From Colwellia_A sp047621305 (lineage in GTDB: Bacteria; Pseudomonadota; Gammaproteobacteria; Enterobacterales; Alteromonadaceae): a stretch of 64,000 bases of DNA. Both the position numbers and the translations under genes were made by a program. The notes under the pieces are model-generated. The model did no database searches and was not told the DNA's origin. It saw nothing but the letters and a program-made list of their open reading frames with translations. How positions within the stretch are numbered: position 1 is the stretch's first letter; each line of letters starts with the position of its first letter. Shown one piece after another: positions 17,701 to 31,000 of this stretch. The stretch lies in assembly GCA_047621305.1 (NCBI GenBank), contig JBLHNB010000008.1, positions 1-64,000 on the forward strand, written 5' to 3'.

Positions 17701-18951
17701 TGTGTTTTCCATTGTAAAGGCTACTTGAAATAACGGTGTTTTTGATAAATCACGCGTTTTATCGACAGCATCAACTATTTTCTCAAAAGGCACATCCTGA
17801 TAATCGTGCGCCTCCATAGTGGATTGTTTTATCTGCATTAATAAATCCACAAAACGTTGTTTACTGGTTAACTTCTGACGTAACGCTAAAATATTAACAA
17901 AAAAACCGATTAATCCTTCAACTTCAATTTGATTACGGTTAGCAATCGAAGTACCAATAACAATATCGTCTTGTTGACTGAAGCGATGTAAAACGATGTA
18001 AAACAAACTTATTAAGACCATATAAGGTGTAACATCATATTTTTTTGTTAACGTTTTCAGCTGTTTTATTTGCTTAGAAGAGAAAGTAAAACGTTCAGTT
18101 TCACCTTGATACCCTTTTACCGCAGGCCGACCATAACTCATAGGTAGAGCAAGCGGTTGATACCCGGTTAAATTTTCTTGCCAATATAATAATTGTTGCT
18201 GTTGCTCTTGCTGACTTATTTCACTTCTTTGCCATCGTGCATAATCAGTATATTGCAAAGATAAAGGAGGTAGCGTGACTGGGGTATCATTATTCAAGTC
18301 ACTATATATTTTAGTTAACTCTGTAACAAATATACCAATAGACCAACCATCTGCGACAATATGGTGGATATTTAAGAATAACCAATGTTCGTTAGTATCA
18401 ACAATAAAAAGGATTGCCCTTAATAACGTATCATTTTTCAAATCAAACGGACGTTCAAGTTCTTTTGCAACACAAGCTTTTATATATGATGATAAACATT
18501 CATCGCTGCACTGGTTTTCAACCTGATGACGTGACAACGTAAACTCTTTTTTAATACGCTGTTTTTGATAAACGTCACCATTATCCGTAAAGAAATTGCA
18601 ATTTAGCACCTGATGACGAGAGCGTATTATTTTAATACTTTCTTCTAAATATGCTATATTTAATGGTCCGTCGAGTTTAAGTAATTCAGGTAAATGATAC
18701 GCGGTATTATTAGGCTCCATCGCATCAACAAACCATAAGCGCTGTTGCGCAAATGACGCCAGAGACACTTGCATCTTTGAATACTCAAGACTGTCGATCA
18801 GCATTTTTTTATGTTGACGAATATTATTAATAATACTATCGGTTAAAATACCAGGTTCAGCTTGTATTTTTAAATTACCATTATTTAAAACCAGCTTAAC
18901 ACCTTGATTTTTTAAACTATCAATTAAATTATTAGCCTTACTACATTCCAT
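14758..18951 (-). CDS. Terminal NRPS module: TubC dock-C-A(Phe)-T-TE
   Basis: A 1397-residue final module. Residues 1-55 resemble a TubC-type docking domain. The condensation domain (about 60-490) has H-H-I-V-A-D-G with catalytic His197. The adenylation domain (about 520-1020) has Y-T-S-G-S-T-G-T-P-K-G. Its ten specificity residues, read by eye against GrsA, are D-A-W-T-I-A-A-V-C-K, a phenylalanine code. The carrier domain has G-G-H-S with Ser1058. The type I thioesterase (about 1110-1390) has G-H-S-F-G (Ser1198), Asp1225 and G-D-H (His1361). An AAGGA ribosome site lies 7 bases before the ATG. It follows the large synthase by 133 bp and overlaps the exporter gene by 4 bp. Release may be hydrolytic or by cyclisation. 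Confidence 0.93.
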   Translation of the reverse strand: MECSKANNLIDSLKNQGVKLVLNNGNLKIQAEPGILTDSIINNIRQHKKMLIDSLEYSKMQVSLASFAQQRLWFVDAMEPNNTAYHLPELLKLDGPLNIAYLEESIKIIRSRHQVLNCNFFTDNGDVYQKQRIKKEFTLSRHQVENQCSDECLSSYIKACVAKELERPFDLKNDTLLRAILFIVDTNEHWLFLNIHHIVADGWSIGIFVTELTKIYSDLNNDTPVTLPPLSLQYTDYARWQRSEISQQEQQQQLLYWQENLTGYQPLALPMSYGRPAVKGYQGETERFTFSSKQIKQLKTLTKKYDVTPYMVLISLFYIVLHRFSQQDDIVIGTSIANRNQIEVEGLIGFFVNILALRQKLTSKQRFVDLLMQIKQSTMEAHDYQDVPFEKIVDAVDKTRDLSKTPLFQVAFTMENTPEATLSLADLTISTIPLPTKSAKYDLTMNISCYGDNFSGDLEYSTDLFSKSAISTLLSSYLHLLDEVSLDPTQSIGHYPLMSPQKIDTVFMLGKGKKRAESVGDLVTLFEQQVKKSPNHIALSIQMSSTNGDVKHFSYQQLNQKVNQLADYLREQGIQPGEYVVVCISRSWELIYTTLAVLKIGGAYIPIDPAYPIERKNYILKHSAASTFIVCENDVHVTNNSVRVINLSNISEQLKKHKIDDLHLSIAKDSLAYVIYTSGSTGTPKGVMIEHHSAVNLQCAQQELFNLSSQDNVLQFAPCAFDAFVWELLMSIFSGSTLCIPLPETVKSCHTLEKFIIDNDINIATLPPIMLAELNAVALPKLGQVISAGEACSYRVMAKWHKKRKFYNAYGPTESTVCTTVYLCDGTEQQAPPIGKTLLNLGVFILDKNLQPLPIGVPGEMYLSGAGLARGYLNDEALTSSYFCSVSWHKQRLYKTGDLAFLNSSGNFVYLGRSDSQIKINGFRIELSEVEQVLQQHQLIKDAVVFVKEKSKNKQLVAFIIPEEPSIPIVTLKESLSQKLPQYMLPSSFYKLTTFPLTPNGKVDRKALQKLACQTPSEQPLILAKNHIEQSLVTIFSQVLNIKNVSVVDNFFELGGHSFLALQLLNRINDAFTCQLPISRLFSAPTVAQLAIELTTKNSGVIGMLIVDDFQHTLIKLNTYSEGEPLYLIAGMGGSVLSFYALVQALNYQGPVYGLQPPTLNGGSENLKLMSMLEHAQHYLAAIKHIQPSGPYHIVGHSFGAYIAYEIGLQLEALEEYNNVITVLDTPAPTENVIKASTLTDLELEYAGMEILFMFTGKPLPLSKQEFDEMDDGLRHQRISTLLSDSQISIDTKQSKEFLNIYVRQAKIDYHPHHSLKNSSLTLITADESRENNISSVKQSDELWLSFSEKPISVLSVSGDHLSMLHQPQVEELSRIILNITTTKCSGVIPDLISKEA

Positions 18952-19071
18952 ATTAAATCCTTTTACAGATGCTTTTTCTTATTTATATTAAAAGTCATTT
19001 CATCAATATTGCTGTTCATTGTCATACTGATATATTCGTCTAAGACACAGAGACTCAACCACTAAATGATC

Positions 19072-19088
19072 ATAACGATTATCGTTAT
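19072..19088. promoter_or_regulatory. Palindrome with Fur-box-like sequence at the end of the large synthase gene
   Basis: ATAACGA-TTA-TCGTTAT is a perfect 7-bp inverted repeat covering the stop codon of the large synthase and lying about 120 bp before the terminal-module start. It partly matches the 19-bp Fur consensus, with both A/T-rich half-sites present. It may instead be a small hairpin that stabilises the mRNA end. No T-run follows, so it is not a clear terminator. Confidence 0.3.
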
Positions 19089-22000
19089 ATTTCAATTTCT
19101 TCAATATTAACGATATCAGTACCCGCTTCTTTGTCTTCACTAATAAAACGACTTAGGGTATTTTGCAGCCCCTCCCCTTGTAAACTATCAATTAAAGTCG
19201 ATAAACTAGCAATATCGGGGGCGAGAAAAATATGCTTCACTTTAATATCAACATTTAACTGAAGACGTATTTGTGAAACAAGCTGCGTTGCTAATAACGA
19301 ATGACCACCCACATTAAAAAAACTGTCAAATATACTAATATTGTCAGTCGCAAGTACTGTACTAAATATGGCGAACAACTGCTGTTGGCGTTCAGTTTCT
19401 GCTACAGTTAATTGACGTATTTCACGTTGTAATACAGGTTGTTTGGTTAAGTGCTTACGATCGATCTTCCCAGAACTGGTTAATGGCATTTCATCAATAA
19501 CTTGAAAAACACTAGGGATCATATAATGCGGTAATCTATTTAATAGCTCCGTTTTTACTAATGATTCTTGATAATTTTCATCATTAATTGTTATGTAAGC
19601 TAATAACATTTTTTCATTGTTGTGATCTGTTTTAATACAGACACAACAATTATTGATGCTAGTAATACGTTCAAGTTCTTTTTCTATTTCTTTAAGTTCT
19701 ACACGAAAGCCTCTCACTTTAACTTGATCATCCAATCGACCAATAAAGGCTATATCACCTGAGGCCAAAAAACGAACGTGATCGCCTGTTTTATATAATA
19801 AATCATTACCACCTTGATCATATGGTGAAGGAATAAAAGCCTCATGAGTTGCTTCTTTGTTATTTAAGTAACCTAAACCAACACAATCCCCACCAAGGTA
19901 GAGCTCCCCCATTGCCCCGTCAGGTACTGGTGATAAATTTTTATCAAGAATATAAGCTTTAACATTATCGATTGGACGTCCAATAGGTAAGGTGTCACCA
20001 ATTGGTGTTGTAATATCATAAAAAATCACGCCTATTGATGTTTCTGTAGGACCATAACAATTGATTAAGCGCAAATTGGGTTGTAGTTGTTTAACCCCTT
20101 CAATTACGGGGATTGATAACGCTTCGCCGCCAATAAGCAAGGCTCTTACATTATCTAAACTGGTGCTTTTTTCCGGATTGTCTAATAAGTATTGATACAA
20201 GGTTGCTAAAACACCAGGAGTAAAGTCTGTGATACTCACTTGATGTTGATCCAACAAACTAAGGAGTTCATCAAAATCAAGTCCATTTTCCCAGCAAGGC
20301 AAGACCGTACGTGCCCCCATAATCATCGGCCAAAAGTATTGCCAAATAGCAGAGTCGAAACAATGATATGTCGTTTGTAAAATGACATCTTCTGCGGTGC
20401 CAGTAAAATAGTTACTCATAAAACATAAACGGTTCACGATACCTAGGTGAGTGTTTATCGCACCTTTAGGTTGTCCTGTTGTACCTGATGTATGAATAAC
20501 ATAAAGTGCGTCACGGCCTTGGGAGGCGATCATTAAGTTGTTATTTTGAGGGGTAATATCATCTAGTTTTATAGAGATAAATTCCGCATTAGTATGATTT
20601 TCATTAAATGCTATATCTGCTTTAGCATTTGTTAAAATCACTCTTGATGTTTGATTATCAAAGATGTTATTTAACACACTGTGTAAACGGGCTTGAGGCC
20701 AACTAACATCTAATGGAGCAAAGACTACACCACTTTTCATTGCCGCAAAATAAGCGACGGGTATACCAATGCCTGGGTGAGCAATAACGGGGACTATATC
20801 TCCCTTTTTACAACCGCTTCTAATTAACTGTTGTGCTAACCCATTAGCTAATGCATTAAATTCTTGGTAAGTAAACTGCTGTTCTGCTGAAATTATCGCT
20901 ATATTATCTGGCGTTTTATTGACTTGTTGTTCAATTAACTGATGTACACCAACATTTTTGTCATATTCAACTTGGGTTTGATTAAGCTGTTCAACTAAAT
21001 AATGTTTTTCATCCTTGGTCAGTAAGCTCAAAGATTGCAAGGTTTTATCAGTACTATGTACGAGCTGCTTCAGCGCATTTTTTATATGTTGTAAAAACTG
21101 CTTAACACGCTTTTTAGAAAATAAATGAGGCTGATAGGTTATTTTTAAGGTCAATTGTTCTTCCAACAATGCCTCTAAGCTTATCGCAAAGTTTGTATGC
21201 TCAGGTGCACAAATTTTAGTTGCCTTTAATAGGTTATCGCTTTTATTCGCAATATCATTAACGGGATAATTTTCACATACCAATAAAATATTTAACAACG
21301 ATTGCTCAGCACTTATCTCTGATTGCTGCTGGATAGTGGTCAATGCGCTGTATTGATGTTCAAGTATATTCAACTGGTTATTCTGCAAGTCTTGCAGCCA
21401 TGTAAGACAAGGTTGATTTTTATCGAATTTAACACGCAACGGCAACGTATTAATGTAAAGTCCAATTCGGCTTTCCACATCGGTCAATGTTTCTGGCCGC
21501 CCTGAACAGGCAATAGCAAAAACAATATCATCTTCTTGGCTGTGTAATTGTATGGTTAATGCCCATGCAGCTTGTATTAAAGTATTTTTAGTGAGTTGAT
21601 GCTGTCGACAAAAATGTGCTATTTCCTGCTCCAATACTTCATCGGTAACAAGTTGCTCTTCACCGACTTGCTCATGTTCAGTCTCTTTATTATTCATAGG
21701 TAAAGCAAGATGAGTAGCTTGTTCAAATCCCTGAAGATAATTACGCCAAAAATCATTTGCGGCGACTTCATCATACGCAGCTAGAAACCCAATAAAATCT
21801 TGATATTGATCAACGTCTCTAACGAGTTCTTGGCCTTGAGCTAATGCCGCATAGTGACTAAAAAACGCTTCTAAAGTATTCGCTACCGACCAACCATCAA
21901 CAAGAGCATGATGGAAGGTCCAACAAAAACCATAGTGTGCATTGTCTAACTTATATAAATTCAGTTTCATCAATGGTACTTCAGCGTGAGTAAAACCCGC

Positions 22001-25000
22001 CTTACGTACAATTATATTGTCCTGATGAAAAGCGGCCAAGGCATCGGAACTTGAGCTCAGATCTCTAAAAAGAAATGGGGTTGAAAAATGTTGATGAACT
22101 CTTTGTACAGGGTGCGCCATATTCTTAAAAACAAACGCTGTTCTAAAAATAGAATGTTCACTGATCACCTTTTGCCATGCTCTCTCAAATGCTTCTATAT
22201 TAATATCATTTGTAAACTCACAATGTAGTTGGTCAATATAGGCCTGACTATCTGGTTCATTCATGGTGTGATAAAACATACCTTGCTGCATCGATGTTAA
22301 ACGATAAATATTTTCTATATCATTAGGCTGACACTCATTGAACACAACGGTGTTTAGCTCTTCTGTACTGATCTCAGCTAAAGGAAAGTCTTCTATGAGG
22401 TGGCTTATTATTTTGGTTTCTTGGCAATGAATAACTAAATCAGTTAACTGTTTAATATAATTTTCAACAAAACGATTAATCGTTTCATTTTCGAAATGTT
22501 TATCCGAGTAACCCACTTTAATCGATAACACTTGATTGATAACAATAATATCAATTTCAAGATCATTCGTTCGATGATTTTTTGCACCACGCATTGCGCC
22601 CATATTTTCTTCAAGGATATTAAAGCCTAATGCGGTATCAAGCATATCCATATTATCAAATTGACCTAAATAGTTAAATTCAATACTATTTTCATAATCA
22701 ATTGATGCTTGAATACTCTGTTCTTGATGTAAATAACGCAATGGGCTATAACCGAAACCTCCATTAGGGATATTACGTAAGTGTTGTTTTGTTGTTTGGA
22801 TCACTCGACCTAAATCGTTTTCATCTTCAACGAATAAATTCACTGGATAAACAGAAGTGAACCAACCAATAGTATGAGCTAAGTCAATTCCTTCTTGAAA
22901 GCTATCACGACCATGACCTTCCAAAGAGACCCTAAATCGCTGCGCTTGTGTCATTTGATGTAACGCTAAAGCTAAAGCGGATAAAAGTAAGTCGTTAATT
23001 TCTGTACGGTACGCTTGGTTTGCTTGTTGTAATAATACTTTAGTAAGATCAGTCGCTAACGTCGCTTGCTCAGTTTTCAAGCTATCCTCATAAACTATTT
23101 CGTTATTTAAACGTGATAATGTTGCTACAGGACTTTGTGTTATAGCTTGCCAGTAATTCAATTCTTGTAAACAAACATCGCTGTTAGCATAACTATATAA
23201 TTGCTGGCTATAATATTGAAAAGAAGTTGTTTTATTAAACGATGTAATACTTTTTTCTAAACGCTGATTTTCAACGGCACGCTGTAAATCATCTAAAATA
23301 ATACGCCATGAAACACCATCGATAACAAGATGATTAACCGTAATAAATAACCGATCTTGTTGATATGTTGCTGGCATTCTTAAAATGGCTACTTGAATTA
23401 ATTCGCCAGTATTTATGTTCATTTTATTATGTAATGGTAAACAAGAGTGGTGAATAAATGCTTCCACATCGGCTTTATTTGTTAAGGTTAATGCATCAAA
23501 TTCACTTACCGGTACCGTATATTCTTCATCAGTATAATGTTGCTTATGATCAGTTGTTGTTTCTATAAAGCGCATTTTTAACACGTCATGGTTATTAACA
23601 ATCGCGTTAAAGGCTATTTGAATGTGTTCAAGCGCAATGCCCTTATCACAACCGAGTAATATAGCTTGATTCCAATAATTCAGATCTTCTAGTTTCTGCT
23701 CATAACACCATTTTTGAATTGAATTAGCAAAAACATCACCAGAAACCGGTAAAGAATTGTCGTGATTTTTTGTCTCTGCAGCAACAATCGATTGAGCTAA
23801 AGCTGCAATGGTATATTGACTAAAAATGTCTTTTACTTTGCATCGATACCCTAATTGACGTAACCGACTAACAAGTTGAATTGCAGTTATAGAGTCACCA
23901 CCAAGCTCAAAGAAATTATCATGGATACCAATTTCTTTTTGGGTGAATAAATCAATATAAATTGCCGTTAACACTTTCTCTGCATCTGTGCATGGCGCTT
24001 GATATTCACTTTGGCTTTGCACATTAATCTCTAATTTTTCTAATGATTTAATGTCTAGTTTGCCATTCGCCGACAGTGGAAATTCACTTAAACAAACAAA
24101 ACTATCTGGCACCATATAATTAGGGAGAATACCATTTAATATCTGTTTATTATTTTCAATAATAAAGTCAGGTACAGTGGTTGTAATATAAGCAATCAAC
24201 TTTTTAGTACCGTTACTTGATTCACTCACCAAAACCTTACATTGTTTCACTTGATCAAGGGCGGTAACTTGATACTCAATTTCTCCGAGTTCAACCCGAT
24301 GACCTCGTATTTTTATTTGATCATCAATACGACCAATAAACTCTATATCGCTATCTATATTTAAACGAGCATAATCACCTGTGCGATATAAACGTGCATT
24401 ACGGTCATCGACAAAGGGATCAATCATGAATTTTTCTAAGTTTAATGCATCACGATTATGGTAGCCTCTAGCTACACTATCCCCGCCAATAAAGAGTTCT
24501 CCAATAACGCCTTGCGGAACAGGTTTAAGCTCTGAATCTAGGATGTACATCCTAACATTACGTAATGGCTTACCAATAGGTACGATACGATTCAATGTTT
24601 GTGGATTAATTTGCCCTACTTCATAATATGAACTATCAATAGTTGCTTCAGTTGCGCCGTATGTATTAAGTAAACGAGCATGCTTTGGTAAAATGCTACG
24701 TACCACTGACAACGCTTGATTACTCCAACTGTCCGAGCCTACAATTAATAATTTAAAACTCTCTAGTACTTCTTTTTTATCTATAAGGTAAGACGTTAAA
24801 CCTTGAATGATAGCAGGTACGAACTCGGCACACGTTACCTGTTCTTTCACTATCAATTGATGTAGTGCTTCCATATCAAGCAAGGTGTCTTTATCAACTA
24901 AAACTAAAGTACTTGCTGAGCCTAATGCCCGAATAAAGTCGCCCATAAAAACGTCAAACGAAAAAACAGCCATTTGTAAATGCACGCCACCTTTTAAGGC

Positions 25001-28000
25001 GTTAAGCGCAAAATCTTCCTGCCATGCATAAAAACGATTGACTAAGTGTTGTTGTTCAACCATTACCCCCTTAGGTTGACCTGTAGAGCCTGAAGTATAA
25101 ATAACATAGGCAAGATCATCATGATTAATGAGGATATTAGGAGCATGCTTAGACATAGTTAAAATGCGTTGATTATCATTATTGTTATCAACAGCAATTG
25201 TTATTAAAGATGGTTTTCCATGCTCTTTTTGTAAGCTTACTTGTGTGATCAGCAGCTTTACTTCACTGTCATGCAACATGTAAGCAACTCGCTCTGATGA
25301 TAAGCTCCCATCAATCGGCACATAAGCAGCCCCTGTTTTCATTACCGCAAGCACAGCGATAACTTGATGTACTGACTTATCTAAATAAATAGCGACTTTC
25401 TGTTCTTTTTCAATATTTAGCGTTAATAAATAATGCGCCAATTGATTCGCTTTCTGTTCTAATTCTTGATAGGTCAAACGTGTGTTTTTATCAACAGCGG
25501 CTATATTTTGGCTGTTGAACTCAAGTTGTTGACTAAATAAGTCTTTAAATGATTTACATGCGGGTATGCTTAATTTCGTATCATTATTGTCTTCTATCAG
25601 TAAGCGATATTCTTTGTCCTTTAACCAAGAAAGTTGAGACGTAATACAAGTCGTATTATCACTAGCCTGATCCAGTAACGTTAAGAAATTATCGATTAAT
25701 CCTGTAATAGTTTTTTCACTAAACAGACTTGCTCTATATTCTACGGCTAATAGTAAACTTTTAGTCAGAGCTTCATTTTTATCTGAAGGATTGTGATGCG
25801 TAAAATTTAACGATAAATCAAAATCAACATAATTAACTGGAAGATTTATAAGTTTTCCATTAACGGAATTTATCATGGGGATATTCGTGATGGTATCTAC
25901 ATTAAACACATTTGAAACAAGTGGCCTTTGTGATAAATCTTGCTTTAGAGCCAATTGCTTAATCAATTGTGCAAAAGGGTAATCTTGATTTTCATAAGCC
26001 TTTAATAATAATGTTTTGGTGTCGTTGATAAAATCGGCCAAACTTTCTTGTCCGGTCATTTCACTCACAATCGGTAATAGATGTGTACAATAACCAACTA
26101 AATGATCGGCTTCTTGATTTGATAAACCTAAACCTCGCCCTGATACAGGAAAAGCGGTCACTAATTTTTGTTGACCCGTGATCCTATGTAACCAAACTCG
26201 ATATATAGAAAATAACGTCATAAATAAGGTGCTACCTGATCGTCGAGATAGCCCACGTAATCGTTCTAATAACTCATTCGGAATAACAATAGAAAAACTT
26301 TTCCCAGCATAAGAAACCATTGAAGGGGTGTGATCAGTCGGTAAATTTGTTGCTTCAACTTCATCACTTAATTGCCCTAACCAGAAGTTTTGTTGTTGTT
26401 GTTTTACTGGAGAACTACAAAAATTTTGGTAGCTTTGTATATATTGGTCAAATCTCATTGCAGGAGCCAAATTAGCCACTTTTTGATTCGCAACTTCATC
26501 ATAGAGACAACACAATTCATCCATTAAAATACCGATGGATATACCATCAGTGACAATATGATGTGAACGAATCGTTAACACATACTGATCAGTCTGACAT
26601 TTAATTAAATCAACTCTAAATAGAATACCCGCCGATAAATCAAATCCTTGAGTATTTTGTTTTTCAATATGTTCAACGATTAATTTATCATGTTTATTTA
26701 AAGTAATTAAGGAAAGGTCAGTATAATTAACAGTAAAGAAATCAGGAATCGGTCCATAATACTGTTGTTGACCATTATTTTCACAAATAATCCTTAATGC
26801 GGGATGTCGTACCAACAAACTTAAAGCAGCCTCACTTAAATAGTCTTTATCTATATTCGTACTTAATGTCAGACTAGATGATAGTTGATAGGCAAGACCT
26901 GCATCAGGATCAATATTATCAATTGCCCACAATTGTTGTTGCGCTTCTGTTAAAGGAAAAGGTGTATTTTCCTCGATGTGGTTATCTTTATAAGTTTGAT
27001 CTATGGCTACGCTTGTTTGTTTTTTGCTTGAAAGTAAATATCCAGCATGTTTTAACGCTTCCGTACTATCAACAATCACTTGATAAATAATGGCAATATC
27101 TTCATCAGTATGTGCCGTTGAGAGAAAACAATTTCTTCCTTCCCAAACATACAAACCTTTTTCTAACAGCTGATAAAACAATACATCTAAATTAGCTGAA
27201 AATACAAAGCGAAATAATGAAGCACAACTGACCATACGAATAGGTAATTGCTGTTCTTCAAAATAGGCGTTAAGTTTATTTACTAAATCAGCTGTTTTTT
27301 TGTTTAATACGCCGTGTAATTTCGCACCTTGGCGCTTAATTTCACTTAAAACAGCATACGATGTCGCCATTGTTAATGGGTGTTTACAAAACGTACCTGC
27401 AAAAAAGGTTGTTTCGCCCATAGGATAAGAATCATCGCCATATTGCCATTGCCCACCATCAATGCCATCCATGTGAGAATATCTACCCGCGACAATGCCT
27501 ATAGGTAAACCGCCACCCACAATCTTTCCGTAGGTCGCTATATCGGCTTCAATGCCAAACCATTGTTGTGCCCCACCAGAACATAAACGAAATCCAGTGA
27601 TCATTTCATCAAAAATTAAAATAACACCACGCGCTTTAGTAATATCACGCAATTTTGTCAAAAACGCTGCAGGTTGAAAATCAGGTCGACGACTTTGAAT
27701 GGGTTCAACAATAACAGCTGCGATTTTTTGAGCATTTTCAGTAATAAACACTAACGCTTCATCAGAACCATATTCAAGAACAATTATATCTTCAACAGAG
27801 CCAGAACATATACCGGGCGCACTTGGAACTGTCGATTGGTTGTCTAATGATGACTCCCCTAATGTACCGTCATAATGTCCATGATATGAGCCTGAAAACT
27901 GCACAACATAATGGCGCTTAGTAGCCGCACGCGCTAACCTTAATGCGGTCATAACAGCTTCAGTACCCGAATTACAAAAAGTGACCCGCGACATCCCCGT

Positions 28001-31000
28001 TAATTCGCAAATTAGCTGAGCAACCTTACCTGATAAAGGTGTTTGTAAACCGAGCTGCATCGACTTAGTCATTTGTTCAGTGATTGCTTGTTGAACAAAT
28101 GGAGGTTGGTGACCAAATAAATTGACTCCAAAGCCCATGGTAATATCAATATATTCATTGCCATCAACATCCCATGTTTTTGCACCCTGCGCTTTTTCGC
28201 CATAAATTGGGTATAACATTTCTTTTGTTGCTAAACGAAAACCTGCGCAAGCACGACTATCAGCACATACAGAACGATAACTTTGCGTTAACGCCTTAGA
28301 ACCTTGCGTTTTTTTGGTATAGCGTTTAATAAGCGCACTTAGATAGGCATTTTTTTTCGGCGTTACGTTTTCTGTGCTCTTAGTCACTATTTTCCAAGGA
28401 GGTAAAGCCGATTTATTTTTAACGTTATCAGGGATCACTGTTATCCCCCTATCAGTTGACTTTCCTCTGGCAACAGCTAAAGAAACTAATGATGGCGTTA
28501 TATTTGAAAGGCTCGCAGTCTTAGTTGTAATAAAAGCTAATTGTTGTGCAACAACCTGCGTTAATGCATCACTTGCATGCTGCCCTTGTATTTGCGTTGC
28601 AAATTTCAGCTGATCTTGTAGAACATCATGAAATGAATATACGGAGGCATTTGATTGTTCTTCAATACAGTTATCAGCTAATGAAGAAGTTTTTTGAATT
28701 ACTGTCTCATTAGATAATTCTTCCGATAATGGCGTAGATCTTATTTCATTAACTTCTTCAGGTAGGTGTTGTTGAATATAATCTGCTAATTTTTTGAGTG
28801 TAGATACCTCATTAAAAAATTGAGAAATAGTAAAATCAAGGTGATATTTTGCTTCAACATGACGAGCAAATTGCAAGATAATTAAAGAATCAGCCCCCAT
28901 TTCAAGTAAGTTAGTTTCTATATCAATGACATCTACAGAAGACTCAGTACAGATTGCTAAAAAAGACTTTAAATGACTAATGATATCGGCTGAGCTTATT
29001 TTATCAGTTGATACAGTGCTTGTATGTGCTCCTGAGGTTTTCATTTTATGAACTTCCGTGTCTTGTTTATTTTCTATTACTGTTATTTTCGTGCGTTCAG
29101 TGTTTGTTTTAAAATCACTTGTTGCATTAAAAGTTTCACAAATACTAAATGTATCTCGATTAAATACATAAGTAGGAATTGAAACCCTTTGACAATTTTT
29201 ATCTTGATAAAAAGCCTGCCAGTTAGGTGAAAAACCTAACTGTACTAATTTAGCGAGCGCAACTTTATGTAAATAATCATCGTCCATTGACGGACGTAGA
29301 GTAGGAATAAAAATTAGATCATCACCTACATATTGCTGCGCCATCGCTGATAAATGAGGTGTAGGCCCTATTTCAATAAAAACATTACACTCTTCGTTAA
29401 TGAGTGTTTGTATACTTGCATAAAATTGTACTGGTGCTAAAACATGGTCTAACCAATATTCTTTAGTGGCGATACTTTCAGGATTAATAGATGAAGATAA
29501 ATTTGCAACAAGCTTTAATTTAGGTGATTTAAATTCAACTTGAGATAATACCGCTGTAAAGGCTTTAATTATTGGTACCATTAAAGGGGAATGGAAAGCA
29601 TGTGAAACATTTAGTAATTTACTGGATATCCTTTGGGAGATTAAATGCTCTTGTATATTATCAATACATGTAGAACCACCAGAAATCACAACACTATTTG
29701 GCCCATTAATAGCCGCAATACTTACCTGCCCTTCATATTTAGATAATAGTGCTTTTACACTCATTTGATCCGCGGTAATACTAAGCATTTTCCCTATTCT
29801 TGGTAGTTCCTGCATCAATTTTCCACGTGCAGAAACAATTTTCAACCCATCTTCAAGGCTAAAAATACCGGCAATAACCGCAGCAGTATATTCACCAACA
29901 CTGTGCCCCATAACATAATTTGCTTCTATCCCCCATGAGAGCCATAACTGCGCTAAAGAATATTCCAAGGCAAATAATGCAGGTTGGCTATAACCTGTTT
30001 CATTTAACTGACTACTATCAACTTCGATTGAAATTTCTTCAATAATAGAAAACCCCATCAATGCTAATACAATTTTATCGCACTTTTTCATACTATCTTT
30101 ATATACTGAGTAACTATCAAATAAGGTTTTACCCATGCCAGCATATTGAGATCCTTGCCCGGTAAATAAAAATGCGATTTTAGGCAGTGGGTTATTTATT
30201 TTGCATGGCTGTAAACTCTTTTCACTTAACTTCTCGAGTAAATCTTGTCTATTTTTATAGGCGATAGCATAACGGTAATTAAATTCTGGACGAGCAATAG
30301 AGGCGGTATAACAAAGATCGGCTAAGGCCATATCTTTATTTTTCTTAATAAACGAGTAGTAATTAGCTAATAGGTTTTTACTACTGTCATGATGCTTACT
30401 ACTACAAACCAACAAGCCACTTGCTGATTTAACATCATCTTTATCGCATGCAGAGACTGACTTTTCATCTACTTTTAGTACATTTAAGGTTGGGGCTTGC
30501 TCTAAAATAAGGTGAGCATTAGTACCACCAAAACCAAAAGAACTAACGCCAGCATAACCTTTTCCTTTATTTTCAGGCCAAGGCATAACAGCCGTCGGTA
30601 TTTTTATATTAATGGCTTGCCAGTCTATATGTGGATTGGGCTTAACAAAGTGTATTTGCCTTGGAATAGATTGATGCTCTAAGCATAACAAGGTCTTAAT
30701 AAAGCCTGCCATACCCGCTGCTGCCTCTAGGTGCCCAATATTTGCTTTTACAGCACCAACATATAAAGGTGATGACATTTTTTTATGTTGGCCATAAGCC
30801 TGTTGCAGTGCCCTCAGTTCAATAGGATCACCTAATTCTGTACCTGTACCATGCGCTTCAACATAATCGATATCACTTGCATCTAGCTTCGCGTCAACAA
30901 GTGCATCACGGATCACGTTTTGTTGTGCTTGACCGTTAGGTGCACTTAAACCATTACTTCGACCATCTTGACAAACAGCACTACCCGTAATAACACCACG

